Shown here one piece after another: positions 5,635-5,706 of a stretch of 5,706 nt of DNA. The stretch's first letter is position 1. Every line of letters begins with the position of its first letter. Under the pieces are notes generated by a model. The model did no database searches. It saw nothing but the letters and a program-made list of their open reading frames with translations, and was not told the DNA's origin. This stretch comes from an uncultured Eubacteriales bacterium. Its GTDB lineage: Bacteria; Bacillota; Clostridia; Lachnospirales; Lachnospiraceae. A program made the translations under genes and the position numbers. The stretch covers positions 1 to 5,706 of the forward strand of contig CASEDW010000165.1 in the NCBI GenBank assembly GCA_949286775.1, written 5' to 3'.

Positions 5635-5706
5635 CTAATCTGAAAATTGCTCCGTAATATAATTAGCCACGCTGCAAATGCCGAATAAATAATCGACTCC
5701 GCCCTC
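5635..5706 (-). pseudogene. GH3-like gene, N-terminal part ending at the in-frame TAG (partial)
   Basis: The minus frame of the GH3-like gene is open from the window edge, encoding EGGV, then DYLFGICSVANYITEQFSD, then TAG at 5637-5635. After the stop the same frame runs SGGKGKSGSK into the ATG at 5604. A GH3 protein would be expected to continue without a break here, since the piece reads as the helix before the Gly/Ser-rich linker. One C-to-T change (CAG, Gln, to TAG) would account for the stop. No frameshift is needed. The roughly 190 residues before this, including the first ATP motif, lie outside the window. Alternatives are a sequencing error, suppression, or recoding of TAG. Confidence 0.6.

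Overview
The window is AT-rich, and every gene in it lies on the minus strand, so transcription runs from high to low coordinates. Strong AGGAG-type ribosome binding sites, the codon usage, a 7TM-GAF-GGDEF-HD-GYP signalling protein and a GH3-like adenylating enzyme all suggest a Gram-positive Clostridia genome, possibly Lachnospiraceae. That placement is an inference from gene style, not from a marker gene.

Region 1 (5706 to 2155) is a two-gene operon. The first gene is GH3-like (acyl-adenylate superfamily). An in-frame TAG at 5637-5635 splits it. The frame on both sides of the TAG reads as one continuous GH3 protein, so this is a nonsense-interrupted gene or a readthrough/recoding case. Three bases after its end starts an 840-residue membrane protein with a multi-span N-terminus, a GAF-like region, a degenerate GGDEF domain and an HD-GYP domain with its expected motifs. 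It is probably a cyclic-di-GMP phosphodiesterase. A strong bulged hairpin terminator follows (about 2133-2091).

Region 2 (2028 to 1291) holds rsuA, the small-subunit rRNA pseudouridine synthase.

Region 3 (1290 to 1) looks like a small self-contained regulatory module. A 277-residue regulator has a DtxR/MarR-like winged helix and an unrecognised beta-rich C-terminal domain. It is expressed from a near-consensus promoter (TTGACA-17 nt-TATAAG) whose -10 overlaps a perfect inverted repeat, AAGTTAG-N6-CTAACTT. The same element recurs, with two mismatches over 18 bp, upstream of the next gene, whose start is the only part visible and encodes a signal peptide. A further AAGTTAG half-site overlaps that gene's probable -10. 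The simplest model is an autoregulated regulator controlling one secreted protein. The roughly 275-base gap between the two genes also carries two palindromes of identical layout (TTTGTC-N10-GACAAA) 74 bp apart, and a short terminator.
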